A DNA stretch of 64,000 nt from Trichomonas vaginalis G3 (lineage: Eukaryota > Parabasalia > Trichomonadida > Trichomonadidae): the NCBI RefSeq assembly GCF_026262505.1, contig NC_067204.1, positions 19,632,860 to 19,696,859 on the forward strand, written 5' to 3'. The notes under the pieces were generated by a model. The model was not told the origin of the DNA, did not search any database, and saw only the letters and a list, made by a program, of their open reading frames with translations. A program made the position numbers and the translations under genes. Positions 1 to 12,517 of the stretch are shown here, piece by piece. Position 1 is the first letter of the stretch. Each line of letters starts with the position of its first letter.

Positions 1-3000
1 AATTCATAAAACAATGATTAATATGAAAAGAAAGAGAATTCTATAAAACAATGATTAATATGAAAAGAAAGAGAAAGTAATAAAACAATGATTAATATGA
101 AAAGAAAGAGAAATTCATAAAACAATGATTAATATGAAAAGAAAGAGAATTCTATAAAACAATGATTAATATGAAAAGAAAGAGAAATTCATAAAACAAT
201 GATTAATATGAAAAGAAATATTATTATATAAAACAATGATTAATATGAAAAGAAAGAGAATTAGATAAAACAATGATGAATATGAAAAGAAAGAGAATTC
301 TATAAAACAATGATTAATATGAAAAGAAAGAGAATTCTATAAAACAATGATTAATATGAAAAGAAATATTATTATATAAAACAATGATTAATATGAAAAG
401 AAAGAGAATTCTATAAAACAATGATTAATATGAAAAGAAAGAGAATGTCATAAAACAATGATGAATATGAAAAGAAAGAGAATAAGTTTCATGTTAACAT
501 CTGCACCATGATCAACTAGGAATTGGACAATTTCTATTGAATTCGCTTTGATGGCAATACTAAGAGGGCATTCATTAATATCGAGAGAAATTCATAAAAC
601 AATGATTAATATGAAAAGAAAGAGAATTCTATAAACAATGATTAATATGAAAAGAAAGAGAAAGTAATAAAACAATGATTAATATCAAAAGAAAGAGAAT
701 TCTATAAAACAATGATTAATATGAAAAGAAAGACAAATTCATAAAACAATGATTAATATGAAAAGAAATATTATTATATAAAACAATGATTAATATGAAA
801 GAAAGAGAAAGTAATAAAACAATGATTAATATGAAAAGAAAGAGAAAGTAATAAAACAATGATGAATATGAAAAGAAAGAGAATAAGTTTCATGTTAACA
901 TCTGCACCATGATCAACTAGAATTGGACAATTTCTATTGAATTCGCTTTGATGGCAATACTAAGAGGGCATTCATTAATATCGAGAGAAATTCATAAAAC
1001 AATGATTAATATGAAAAGAAAGAGAATTCTATAAAACAATGATTAATATGAAAAGAAAGAGAATTCTATAAAACAATGATGAATATGAAAAGAAAGAGAA
1101 TTCTATAAAACAATGATTATATGAAAAGAAGAGAATTCTATAAAACAATGATTAATATGAAAAGAAAGAGAATTCTATAAAACAATGATTAATATGAAAA
1201 GAAAGAGAAATTCATAAAACAATGATTAATATGAAAAGAAAGAGAAAGTAATAAAACAATGATGAATATGAAAAGAAAGAGAATTCTATAAAACAATGAT
1301 TAATATGAAAAGAAAGAGAATTCTATAAAACAATGATTAATATGAAAAGAAAGAGAAAGTAATAAAACAATGATTAATATGAAAAGAAAGAGAATTCTAT
1401 AAAACAATGATTAATATGAAAAGAAAGAGAAAGTAATAAAACAATGATTAATATGAAAAGAAAGAGAAAGTAATAAAACAATGATTAATATGAAAAGAAA
1501 GAGAAATTCATAAAACAATGATTAATATGAAAAGAAATATTATTATATAAAACAATGATTAATATGAAAAGAAAGAGAATTCTATAAAACAATGATTAAT
1601 ATGAAAAGAAAGAGAAATTCATAAAACAATGATTAATATGAAAAGAAAGAGAAAGTAATAAAACAATGATTAATATGAAAAGAAATATTATTATATAAAA
1701 CAATGATTAATATGAAAAGAAAGAGAAAGTAATAAAACAATGATGAATATGAAAAGAAATATTATTATATAAAACAATGATTAATATGAAAAGAAAGAGA
1801 ATGTCATAAAACAATGATGAATATGAAAAGAAAGAGAATTCTATAAAACAATGATTAATATGAAAAGAAAGAGAAAGTAATAAAACAATGATTAATATGA
1901 AAAGAAATATTATTATATAAAACAATGATTAATATGAAAAGAAAGAGAATGTCATAAAACAATGATGAATATGAAAAGAAAGAGAATAAGTTTCATGTTC
2001 ACATCTGCACCATGATCAACTAGGAATTGGACAATTTCTATTGAATTCGCTTTGATGGCAATACTAAGAGGGCATTCATTAATATCGAAAGAAATTCATA
2101 AAACAATGATTAATATGAAAAGAAAGAGAATTCTATAAAACAATGATTAATATGAAAAGAAAGAGAATTCTATAAAACAATGATTAATATGAAAAGAAAG
2201 AGAATTCTATAAAACAATGATTAATATGAAAAGAAAGAGAATTCTATAAAACAATGATGAATATGAAAAGAAAGAGAAAGTAATAAAACAATGATTAATA
2301 TGAAAAGAAAGAGAATTCTATAAAACAATGATTAATATGAAAAGAAAGAGAATTCTATAAAACAATGATGAATATGAAAAGAAAGAGAAATTCATAAAAC
2401 AATGATGAATATGAAAAGAAAGAGAATTCTATAAAACAATGATTAATATGAAAAGAAAGAGAAAGTAATAAAACAATGATTAATATGAAAAGAAAGAGAA
2501 ATTCATAAAACAATGATTAATATGAAAAGAAAGAGAATTCTATAAAACAATGATTAATATGAAAAGAAAGAGAAATTCATAAAACAATGATTAATATGAA
2601 AAGAAATATTATTATATAAAACAATGATTAATATGAAAAGAAAGAGAATTCTATAAAACAATGATTAATATGAAAAGAAAGAGAATTCTATAAAACAATG
2701 ATTAATATGAAAAGAAAGAGAAAGTAATAAAACAATGATTAATATGAAAAGAAATATTATTATATAAAACAATGATTAATATGAAAAGAAAGAGAAAGTA
2801 ATAAAACAATGATTAATATGAAAAGAAATATTATTATATAAATCAATGATAAATATGAAAAGAAAGAGAATAAGTTTCATGTTCACATCTGCACCATGAT
2901 CAACTAGGAATTGGACAATTTCTATTGAATTCGCTTTGATGGCAATACTAAGAGGGCATTCATTAATATCGAAAGAAATTCATAAAACAATGATTAATAT

Positions 3001-6000
3001 GAAAAGAAAGAGAATTCTATAAAACAATGATTAATATGAAAAGAAAGAGAATTCTATAAAACAATGATGAATATGAAAAGAAAGAGAATTCTATAAAACA
3101 ATGATTAATATGAAAAGAAAGAGAATTAGATAAAACAATGATTAATATGAAAAGAAATATTATTATATAAAACAATGATTAATATGAAAAGAAAGAGAAT
3201 TAGATAAAACAATGATTAATATGAAAAGAAAGAGAATTCCATAAAACAATGATTAATATGAAAAGAAAGAGAAAGTAATAAAACAATGATGAATATGAAA
3301 AGAAAGAGAATAAGTTTCATGTTAACATCTGCACCATGATCAACTAGGAATTGGACAATTTCTATTGAATTCGCTTTGATGGCAATACTAAGAGGGCATT
3401 CATTAATATCGAGAGAAATTCATAAAACAATGATTAATATGAAAAGAAAGAGAAAGTAATAAAACAATGATTAATATGAAAAGAAAGAGAATTCTATAAA
3501 ACAATGATTAATATGAAAAGAAAGAGAATTCTATAAAACAATGATTAATATGAAAAGAAATATTATTATATAAAACAATGATTAATATGAAAGAAAGAGA
3601 AAGTAATAAAACAATGATTAATATGAAAAGAAAGAGAAATTCATAAAACAATGATTAATATGAAAAGAAAGAGAAAGTAATAAAACAATGATGAATATGA
3701 AAAGAAAGAGAATTCTATAAAACAATGATTAATATGAAAAGAAAGAGAAATTCATAAAACAATGATGAATATGAAAAGAAATATTATTATATAAAACAAT
3801 GATTAATATGAAAAGAAAGAGAATTCTATAAAACAATGATTAATATGAAAAGAAAGAGAAATTCATAAAACAATGATTAATATGAAAAGAAAGAGAAAGT
3901 AATAAAACAATGATTAATATGAAAAGAAAGAGAATTCTATAAAACAATGATTAATATGAAAAGAAAGAGAAATTCATAAAACAATGATTAATATGAAAAG
4001 AAAGAGAATTCTATAAAACAATGATTAATATGAAAAGAAATATTATTATATAAAACAATGATTAATATCAAAAGAAAGAGAATTCTATAAAACAATGATT
4101 AATATGAAAAGAAAGAGAAATTCATAAAACAATGATGAATATGAAAAGAAATATTATTATATAAAACAATGATTAATATGAAAAGAAAGAGAATGTCATA
4201 AAACAATGATGAATATGAAAAGAAAGAGAATTCTATAAAACAATGATTAATATGAAAAGAAAGAGAAAGTAATAAAACAATGATTAATATGAAAAGAAAT
4301 ATTATTATATAAAACAATGATTAATATGAAAAGAAAGAGAAAGTAATAAAACAATGATTAATATGAAAAGAAAGAGAATTCTATAAAACAATGATTAATA
4401 TGAAAAGAAAGAGAATTCTATAAAACAATGATTAATATGAAAAGAAATATTATTATATAAAACAATGATTAATATGAAAAGAAAGAGAATTCTATAAAAC
4501 AATGATTAATATGAAAGAAAAAGAATGTCATAAAACAATGATTAATATGAAAAGAAAGAGAAAGTATAAAAAATGATGAATATGAAAAGAAAGAGAATTC
4601 TATAAAAATGATTAATATGAAAAGAAAGAGAAATTCATAAAACAATGATTAATATGAAAGAAATATTATTATATAAAACAATGATTAATATGAAAAGAAA
4701 GAGAATTAGATAAAACAATGATTAATATCAAAAAGAAAGAGAATTCTATAAAACAATGATTAATATGAAAAGAAAGAGAAATTCATAAAACAATGATTAA
4801 TATGAAAAAGAAAGAAGAAAGTAATAAAACAATGATTAATATGAAAAGAAAGAGAAATTCATAAAACAATGATTAATATGAAAAGAAATATTATTATATA
4901 AAACAATGATTAATATGAAAAGAAATATTATTTATAAAACATGATTAATATCAAAAGAAAGAGAATTCTATAAAACAATGATTAATATGAAAAGAAAGAG
5001 AAAGTAATAAAACAATGATTAATATGAAAAGAAATATTATTATATAAAACAATGATTAATATGAAAAGAAAGAGAATGTCATAAAACAATGATGAATATG
5101 AAAAGAAAGAGAATTCTATAAAACAATGATTAATATGAAAAGAAAGAGAAAGTAATAAAACAATGATTAATATGAAAAGAAATATTATTATATAAAACAA
5201 TGATTAATATGAAAAGAAAGAGAATTCTATAAAACAATGATTAATATGAAAAAAGAGAATTCTATAAAACAATGATTAATATGAAAAGAAAGAGAAATTC
5301 ATAAAACAATGATTAATATGAGAAAAGAGAGAATTCTATAAAACAATGATTAATATGAAAAGAAAGAGAAAGTAATAAAACAATGATTAATATGAAAAGA
5401 AAGAGAAATTCATAAAACAATGATTAATATGAAAGAAAGAGAAAGTAATAAAACAATGATTAATATGAAAAGAAAGAGAATTCTATAAAACAATGATTAA
5501 TATGAAAAGAAGAGAAATTCATAAAACAATGATTAATATGAAAAGAAATATTAATTATATAAAAAATGATTAATATGAAAAGAAAGAGAATTAGATAAAA
5601 CAATGATTAATATCAAAAGAAAGAGAATTCTATAAAACAATGATTAATATGAAAAAAAGAGAAAGTAATAAAACAATGATTAATATGAAAAGAAAGAGAA
5701 TTAGATAAAACAATGATTAATATGAAAAGAAAGAGAATTCTATAAAACAATGATTAATATGAAAAGAAAGAGAATTCTATAAAACAATGATTAATATGAA
5801 AAGAAAGAGAAATTCATAAAACAATGATTAATATGAAAAGAAATATTATTATATAAACAATGATTAATATGAAAAGAAAGAGAATTCTATAAAACAATGA
5901 TTAATATGAAAAGAAAGAGAATTCTATAAAACAATGATTAATATGAAAAGAAAGAGAAATTCATAAAACAATGATTAATATGAAAAGAAAGAGAATTCTA

Positions 6001-9000
6001 TAAAACAATGATTAATATGAAAAGAAAGAGAAAGTAATAAAACAATGATTAATATGAAAAGAAAGAGAAATTCATAAAACAATGATTAATATGAAAAGAA
6101 AGAGAAATTCATAAAACAATGATTAATATGAAAAGAAAGAGAAATTCATAAAACAATGATTAATATGAAAAGAAATATTATTATAAACAATGATTAATAT
6201 GAAAAGAAAGAGAATTAGATAAAACAATGATGAATATGAAAAGAAAGAGAATTCTATAAAACAATGATTAATATGAAAAGAAAGAGAATTCTATAAAACA
6301 ATGATTAATATGAAAAGAAAGAGAAAGTAATAAAACAATGATTAATATGAAAAGAAATATTATATATAAAACAATGATTAATATGAAAAGAAAGAGAATT
6401 CTATAAAACAATGATTAATATGAAAAGAAAGAGAATTCTATAAAACAATGATTAATATGAAAAGAAAGAGAAATTCATAAAACAATGATTAATATGAAAA
6501 GAAAGAGAATTCTATAAAACAATGATTAATATGAAAAGAAAGAGAAATTCATAAAACAATGATTAATATGAAAAGAAATATTATTATATAAAACAATGAT
6601 TAATATGAAAAGAAAGAGAATTAGATAAAACAATGATTAATGAAAAGAAAGAGAATTCTATAAAACAATGATTAATATGAAAAGAAAGAGAAATTCTATA
6701 AAACAATGATTAATATGAAAAGAAAGAGAATTAGATAAAACAATGATTAATATGAAAAGAAAGAGAATTCTATAAAACAATGATAATATGAAAAGAAAGA
6801 GAATTCTATAAAACAATGATTAATATGAAAAGAAAGAGAAAGTAATAAAACAATGATTAATATGAAAAGAAATATTATTATATAAAACAATGATTAATAT
6901 GAAAAGAAAGAGAATTCTATAAAACAATGATTAATATGAAAAGAAAGAGAATTATAAAACAATGATTAATATGAAAAGAAAGAGAAATTCATAAAACAAT
7001 GATTAATATGAAAAGAAAGAGAATTCTATAAAACAATGATTAATATGAAAAGAAAGAGAAAGTAATAAAACAATGATTAATATGAAAAGAAAGAGAAATT
7101 CATAAAACAATGATTAATATGAAAAGAAAGAGAAATTCATAAAACAATGATTAATATGAAAAGAAAGAAATTCATAAAACAATGATTAATATATGAAAAG
7201 AAATATTATTATATAAAACAATGATTAATATGAAAAGAAAGAGAATTAGATAAAACAATGATGAATATGAAAAGAAAGAGAATTCTATAAAACAATGATT
7301 AATATGAAAAGAAAGAGAAATTCATAAAACAATGATTAATATGAAAAGAAAGAGAATTCTATAAAACAATGATTAATATGAAAAGAAAGAGAAAGTAATA
7401 AAACAATGATTAATATGAAAAGAAAGAGAAATTCATAAAACAATGATTAATATGAAAAAAATATATTATATAAAACAATGATTAATATGAAAAGAAAGAG
7501 AATTAATAAAACAATGATTAATATGAAAAGAAAGAGAATTCTATAAAACAATGATTAATATGAAAAGAAAGAGAAATTCATAAAACAATGATTAATATGA
7601 AAAGAAAGAGAATTCATAAAACAATGATTAATATGAAAAGAAAGAGAAAGTAATAAAACAATGATTAATATGAAAAGAAAGAGAAATTCATAAAACAATG
7701 ATTAATATGAAAAGAAAGAAATTCATAAAACAATGATTAATATGAAAAGAAAGAGAATTCTATAAAACAATGATTAATATGAAAAGAAAGAGAAATTCAT
7801 AAAACAATGATTAATATGAAAAGAAATATATTATATAAAACAATGATTAATATGAAAAGAAAGAGAATTAGATAAAACAATGATTAATATCAAAAGAAAG
7901 AGAATTCTATAAAACAATGATTAATATGAAAAGAAAGAGAAAGTAATAAAACAATGATTAATATGAAAAGAAAGAGAAAGTAATAAAACAATGATTAATA
8001 TGAAAAGAAAGAGAAATTCATAAAACAATGATTAATATGAAAAGAAATATTATTATATAAAACAATGATTAATATGAAAAGAAATATTATTATATAAAAC
8101 AATGATTAATATCAAAAGAAAGAGAATTCTATAAAACAATGATTAATATGAAAAGAAAGAGAAAGTAATAAAACAATGATTAATATGAAAAGAAATATTA
8201 TTATAAAACAATGATTAATATGAAAAGAAAGAGAATGTCATAAAACAATGATGAATATGAAAAGAAAGAGAATTCTATAAAACAATGATTAATATGAAAA
8301 GAAAGAGAAAGTAATAAAACAATGATTAATATGAAAAGAAATATTATTATATAAAACAATGATTAATATGAAAAGAAAGAGAATTCTATAAAACAATGAT
8401 TAATATGAAAAGAAAGAGAATTCTATAAAACAATGATTAATATGAAAAGAAAGAGAAATTCATAAAACAATGATTAATATGAAAAGAAAGAGAATTCTAT
8501 AAAACAATGATTAATATGAAAAGAAAGAGAAAGTAATAAAACAATGATTAATATGAAAAGAAAGAGAAATTCATAAAACAATGATTAATATGAAAAGAAA
8601 GAGAAATTCATAAAACAATGATTAATATGAAAAGAAAGAGAATTCTATAAAACAATGATTAATATGAAAAGAAAGAGAAATTCATAAAACAATGATTAAT
8701 ATGAAAAGAAAGAATTATATAAAACAATGATTAATATGAAAAGAAAGAGAATTAGATAAAACAATGATTAATATCAAAAGAAAGAGAATTCTATAAAACA
8801 ATGATTAATATGAAAAGAAAGAGAAAGTAATAAAACAATGATTAATATGAAAAGAAAGAGAATTAGATAAAACAATGATTAATATGAAAAGAAGAGAATT
8901 CTATAAAACAATGATGAATATGAAAAGAAAGAGAATCTATAAAACAATGATTAATATGAAAAGAAAGAGAAATAATTAAAACAATGATTAATATGAAAAG

Positions 9001-11418
9001 AAATAATTATATAAAACAATGATTAATATGAAAAGAAAGAGAATTCTATAAAACAATGATGAATATGAAAAGAAAGAGAATTCTATAAAACAATGATTAA
9101 TATGAAAAGAAAGAGAAATTCATAAAACAATGATTAATATGAAAAGAAAGAGAATTCATAAAACAATGATTAATATGAAAAGAAAATTATATAAAACAAT
9201 GATTAATATGAAAAGAAAGAGAATTAGATAAAACAATGATTAATATGAAAAGAAAGAGAATTCTATAAAACAATGATTAATATGAAAAGAAAGAGAATTC
9301 TATAAAACAATGATTAATATGAAAAGAAATATTTATATAAAACAATGATTAATATGAAAAGAAAGAGAATTCTATAAAACAATGATTAATATGAAAAGAA
9401 AGAGAATTCATAAAACAATGATTAATATGAAAAGAAAGAGAATAAGTTTCATGTTAAACAATGATAACTAGGAATTGAGACAATTTCTATTGAATTCGCT
9501 TTGATGGCAATACTAAGAGGGCATTCATTAAATCGAGAAAATTCATAAAACAATGATTAATATGAAAAGAAAGAGAATTCTATAAAACAATGATTAATAT
9601 GAAAAGAAAGAGAAAGTAATAAAACAATGATTAATATCAAAAGAAAGAGAATTCTATAAAACAATGATTAATATGAAAAGAAAGACAAATTCATAAAACA
9701 ATGATTAATATGAAAAGAAATATTATTATATAAAACAATGATTAATATGAAAAGAAAGAGAATTAGATAAAACAATGATTAATATGAAAAGAAAGAGAAT
9801 TCTATAAAACAATGATTAATATGAAAAGAAAGAGAAATTCTATAAAACAATGATTAATATGAAAAGAAAGAGAATTAGATAAAACAATGATTAATATGAA
9901 AAGAAAGAGAATTCTATAAAACAATGATTAATATGAAAAGAAAGAGAATTCTATAAAACAATGATTAATATGAAAAGAAAGAGAAAGTAATAAAACAATG
10001 ATTAATATGAAAAGAAATATTATTATATAAAACAATGATTAATATGAAAAGAAAGAGAATTAGATAAAACAATGATTAATATGAAAAGAAAGAGAATTCT
10101 ATAAAACAATGATGAATATGAAAAGAAAGAGAATTCTATAAAACAATGATGAATATGAAAAGAAAGAGAATTCTATAAAACAATGATTAATATGAAAAGA
10201 AAGATTAATATGAAAAGAAAGAGAAATTCATAAAACAATGATTAATATGAAAAGAAATATTATTATATAAAACAATGATTAATATGAAAAGAAAGAGAAT
10301 TAGATAAAACAATGAATAATATGAAAAGAAAGAGAATTCTATAAAACAATGATTAATATGAAAAGAAAGAGAATTAGATAAAACAATGATTAATATGAAA
10401 AGAAAGAGAATTCTATAAAACAATGATGAATATGAAAAGAAAGAGAATTCTATAAAACAATGATTAATATGAAAAGAAATATTATTATATAAAACAATGA
10501 TTAATATGAAAAGAAATATTATTCTATAAAACAATGATTAATATGAAAAGAAAGAGAAAGTCATAAAACAATGATGAATATGAAAAGAAAGAGAATAAGT
10601 TTCATGTTAACATCTGCACCATGATCAACTAGGAATTGGACAATTTCTATTGAATTCGCTTTGATGGCAATACTAAGAGGGCATTCATTAATATCGAGAG
10701 AAATTCATAAAACAATGATTAATATGAAAAGAAAGAGAATTCTATAAAACAATGATTAATATGAAAAGAAAGAGAAAGTAATAAAACAATGATTAATATC
10801 AAAAGAAAGAGAATTCTATAAAACAATGATTAATATGAAAAGAAAGACAAATTCATAAAACAATGATTAATATGAAAAGAAATATTATTATATAAAACAA
10901 TGATTAATATGAAAAGAAAGAGAAAGTAATAAAACAATGATTAATATGAAAAGAAAGAGAAAGTAATAAAACAATGATGAATATGAAAAGAAAGAGAATA
11001 AGTTTCATGTTAACATCTGCACCATGATCAACTAGGAATTTGACAATTTCTATTGAATTCGCTTTGATGGCAATACTAAGAGGGCATTCATTAATATCGA
11101 GAGAAATTCATAAAACAATGATTAATATGAAAAGAAAGAGAATTCTATAAAACAATGATTAATATGAAAAGAAAGAGAATTCTATAAAACAATGATGAAT
11201 ATGAAAAGAAGGAATTCTATAAAACAATGATTAATATGAAAAGAAAGAGAATCTATAAAACAATGATTAATATGAAAAGAAAGAGAATTCTATAAAACAA
11301 TGATTAATATGAAAAGAAAGAGAAATTCATAAAACAATGATTAATATGAAAAGAAATATTATTATATAAAACAATGATTAATATGAAAAGAAATATTATT
11401 ATATAAAACAATGATTAA
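1..11418. repeat. 37-bp satellite array, block 1, with eight ankyrin-derived segments
   Basis: The block is a direct tandem array of a 37-bp unit: a core acaatgattaatatgaaaag, then aaa and an 11-base tail ending in taaa or a close variant. Recurring tails are gagaattctat, gagaaagtaat, gagaaattcat, tattattatat, gagaattagat, gagaatgtcat and gagaattccat. The core has a few alleles (gattaatatg, gatgaatatg, gattaatatc, gataaatatg). About 100-bp ankyrin-derived segments begin at 484, 885, 1988, 2872, 3312, 9444 (degraded), 10597 and 11000. No gene is present: 37 is not a multiple of three, so every reading frame rotates, and the longest open stretch (10205-10534, minus) is only repeated F/I/L/S/Y residues. 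The stretch 3420-9440 holds satellite units only, with many one-base indels from about 4500 to 9430. Confidence 0.97.
484..583 (-). other. Ankyrin-repeat coding fragment (type example of 43 copies)
   Basis: This segment is exactly 100 bp here, close to the 99 bp of one 33-residue ankyrin repeat. On the minus strand it reads D-I-N-E-C-P-L then SIAIKANSIEIVQFLVDHGA and D-V-N. This matches the second-helix and loop pattern of ankyrin repeats (hydrophobic I/V/L spacing, HGADVN turn). Two alleles recur: VQF (ggaca on the plus strand) and VKF (ttgaca). Each copy is flanked on its left by a gatgaatatg or gataaatatg unit and on its right by cgagagaaattcat. It is a coding fragment captured in the satellite: frames run into satellite on both sides, and no longer ankyrin protein can be read. 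Trichomonad genomes carry large ankyrin-repeat families (known); the donor gene is not visible here. Confidence 0.8.
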
Positions 11419-11427
11419 TATCAAAAG

Positions 11428-12517
11428 GAGAAAGGGACAAACTATCCAGTGTCACTTTTCAAAGGAATAAAAAAAATAATAAAGATGAAATAATAACATG
11501 AAATCTTATATAAATATAATTTTATCTAAATAGATAAATGAATTAAGCAGTTTACAGTTATATATATTTAATGAGAGACAATATCTAGTTCTATGGTAGA
11601 AATGACTCTTAGACTCAAATAAGTAACACAGATAGAAAGTACTCAGTATAACAATTATATATGTACACTCAAAGTTAGTCGCTGCTAAAATCTTAACCTT
11701 GCATTTCGGGAAAATCTGACAAATGGCTCTTAGACTCAAATAAGTAACACAGATAGAAAGTACTCAGTATAACAATTATATATGTACACTCAAAGTTAGT
11801 CGCTGCTAAAATCTTAACCTTGCATTTCGGGAAAATCTGACAAATGGCTCTTAGACTCAAATAAGTAACACAGATAGAAAGTACTCAGTATAACAATTAT
11901 ATATGTACACTCAAAGTTAGTCGCTGCTAAAATCTTAACCTTGCATTTCGGGAAAATCTGACAAATGGCTCTTAGACTCAAATAAGTAACACAGATAGAA
12001 AGTACTCAGTATAACAATTATATATGTACACTCAAAGTTAGTCGCTGCTAAAATCTTAACCTTGCATTTCGGGAAAATCTGACAAATGGCTCTTAGACTT
12101 GTTTTGATAATTAATTCTTCAATTATATTATAATTTATAACAAATTTCCTCAAACTATCTGTATGTCATTCAATTCCCGGCCACTACATTCAATGATGGA
12201 CCATTTCCTTCAAATTTTGAAATACCTTATTCAATTTGTTGTATGGAGCCCGTGATATTCAACACTATGGAGCTCCTCCAGTTTGGTATCCAAGAAGAGA
12301 TAAAAGCTAGCATGGGCTACTCTCAAAAATGCTTGAAGCAATATATTCAAGTTTGCAACAAGGATCAATAGATTCAAATCTTGTTTATTGTACTTTAAAG
12401 GTACTTTTAAAAAAGAAACAATTAATGTAAAAGATTCAAATAATTTTTTATTATTATTTTATTAATTTTTTAAATAAGGTTAATAAAAAGTGACACTGGA
12501 TAGTTTGTCCCACACTC
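11428..12517. mobile_element. Mutator-like non-autonomous element C
   Basis: A 1090-bp insertion with terminal inverted repeats. The left end starts gagaaagggacaaactatcc and the right end, reverse-complemented, starts gagtgtgggacaaactatcc; about 32 bases match with few differences. It is flanked by a perfect 9-bp duplication tatcaaaag (11419-11427 and 12518-12526), the length typical of Mutator-like elements, a class known in Trichomonas. The interior has no transposase: it is mostly four tandem 121-bp units (11604-12087) followed by about 400 bp of AT-rich DNA with no readable gene. It must be mobilised in trans. Its left 59 bases recur at the left end of element B at 55747. Confidence 0.85.
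11604..12099. repeat. 121-bp tandem repeat, four units, inside element C
   Basis: Successive units begin at 11604, 11725, 11846 and 11967, each containing cttagactcaaataagtaac and ending tctgacaaatgg. A fifth partial unit ends at 12099. Units 2 to 4 are essentially identical, which points to recent amplification. Short open frames on the minus strand across it (11506-11739 and 11935-12153) are copies of the same repeat and are not treated as genes. Confidence 0.95.

Noticed and set aside
1-1100. CRISPR-like array (constant core with variable part)
   Set aside because: The variable part is only about 8-11 bases, drawn from a few recurring words, there are no unique spacers and no cas genes, and the DNA is eukaryotic.
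10205-10534. Open frames of 60-109 residues on the minus strand of the satellite, rich in F, I, L and S (also 1707-1925, 4099-4317, 4982-5200, 17572-17754, 32139-32333)
   Set aside because: They appear wherever a gatgaatatg unit removes the TAA that otherwise closes each third frame. They consist only of satellite, rotate frame with each 37-bp unit, and have no start context or conserved end.
11506-12153. Short minus-strand frames in the 121-bp repeat of element C
   Set aside because: Products of an internal tandem repeat (121 bp, not a multiple of three), without homology I recognise.
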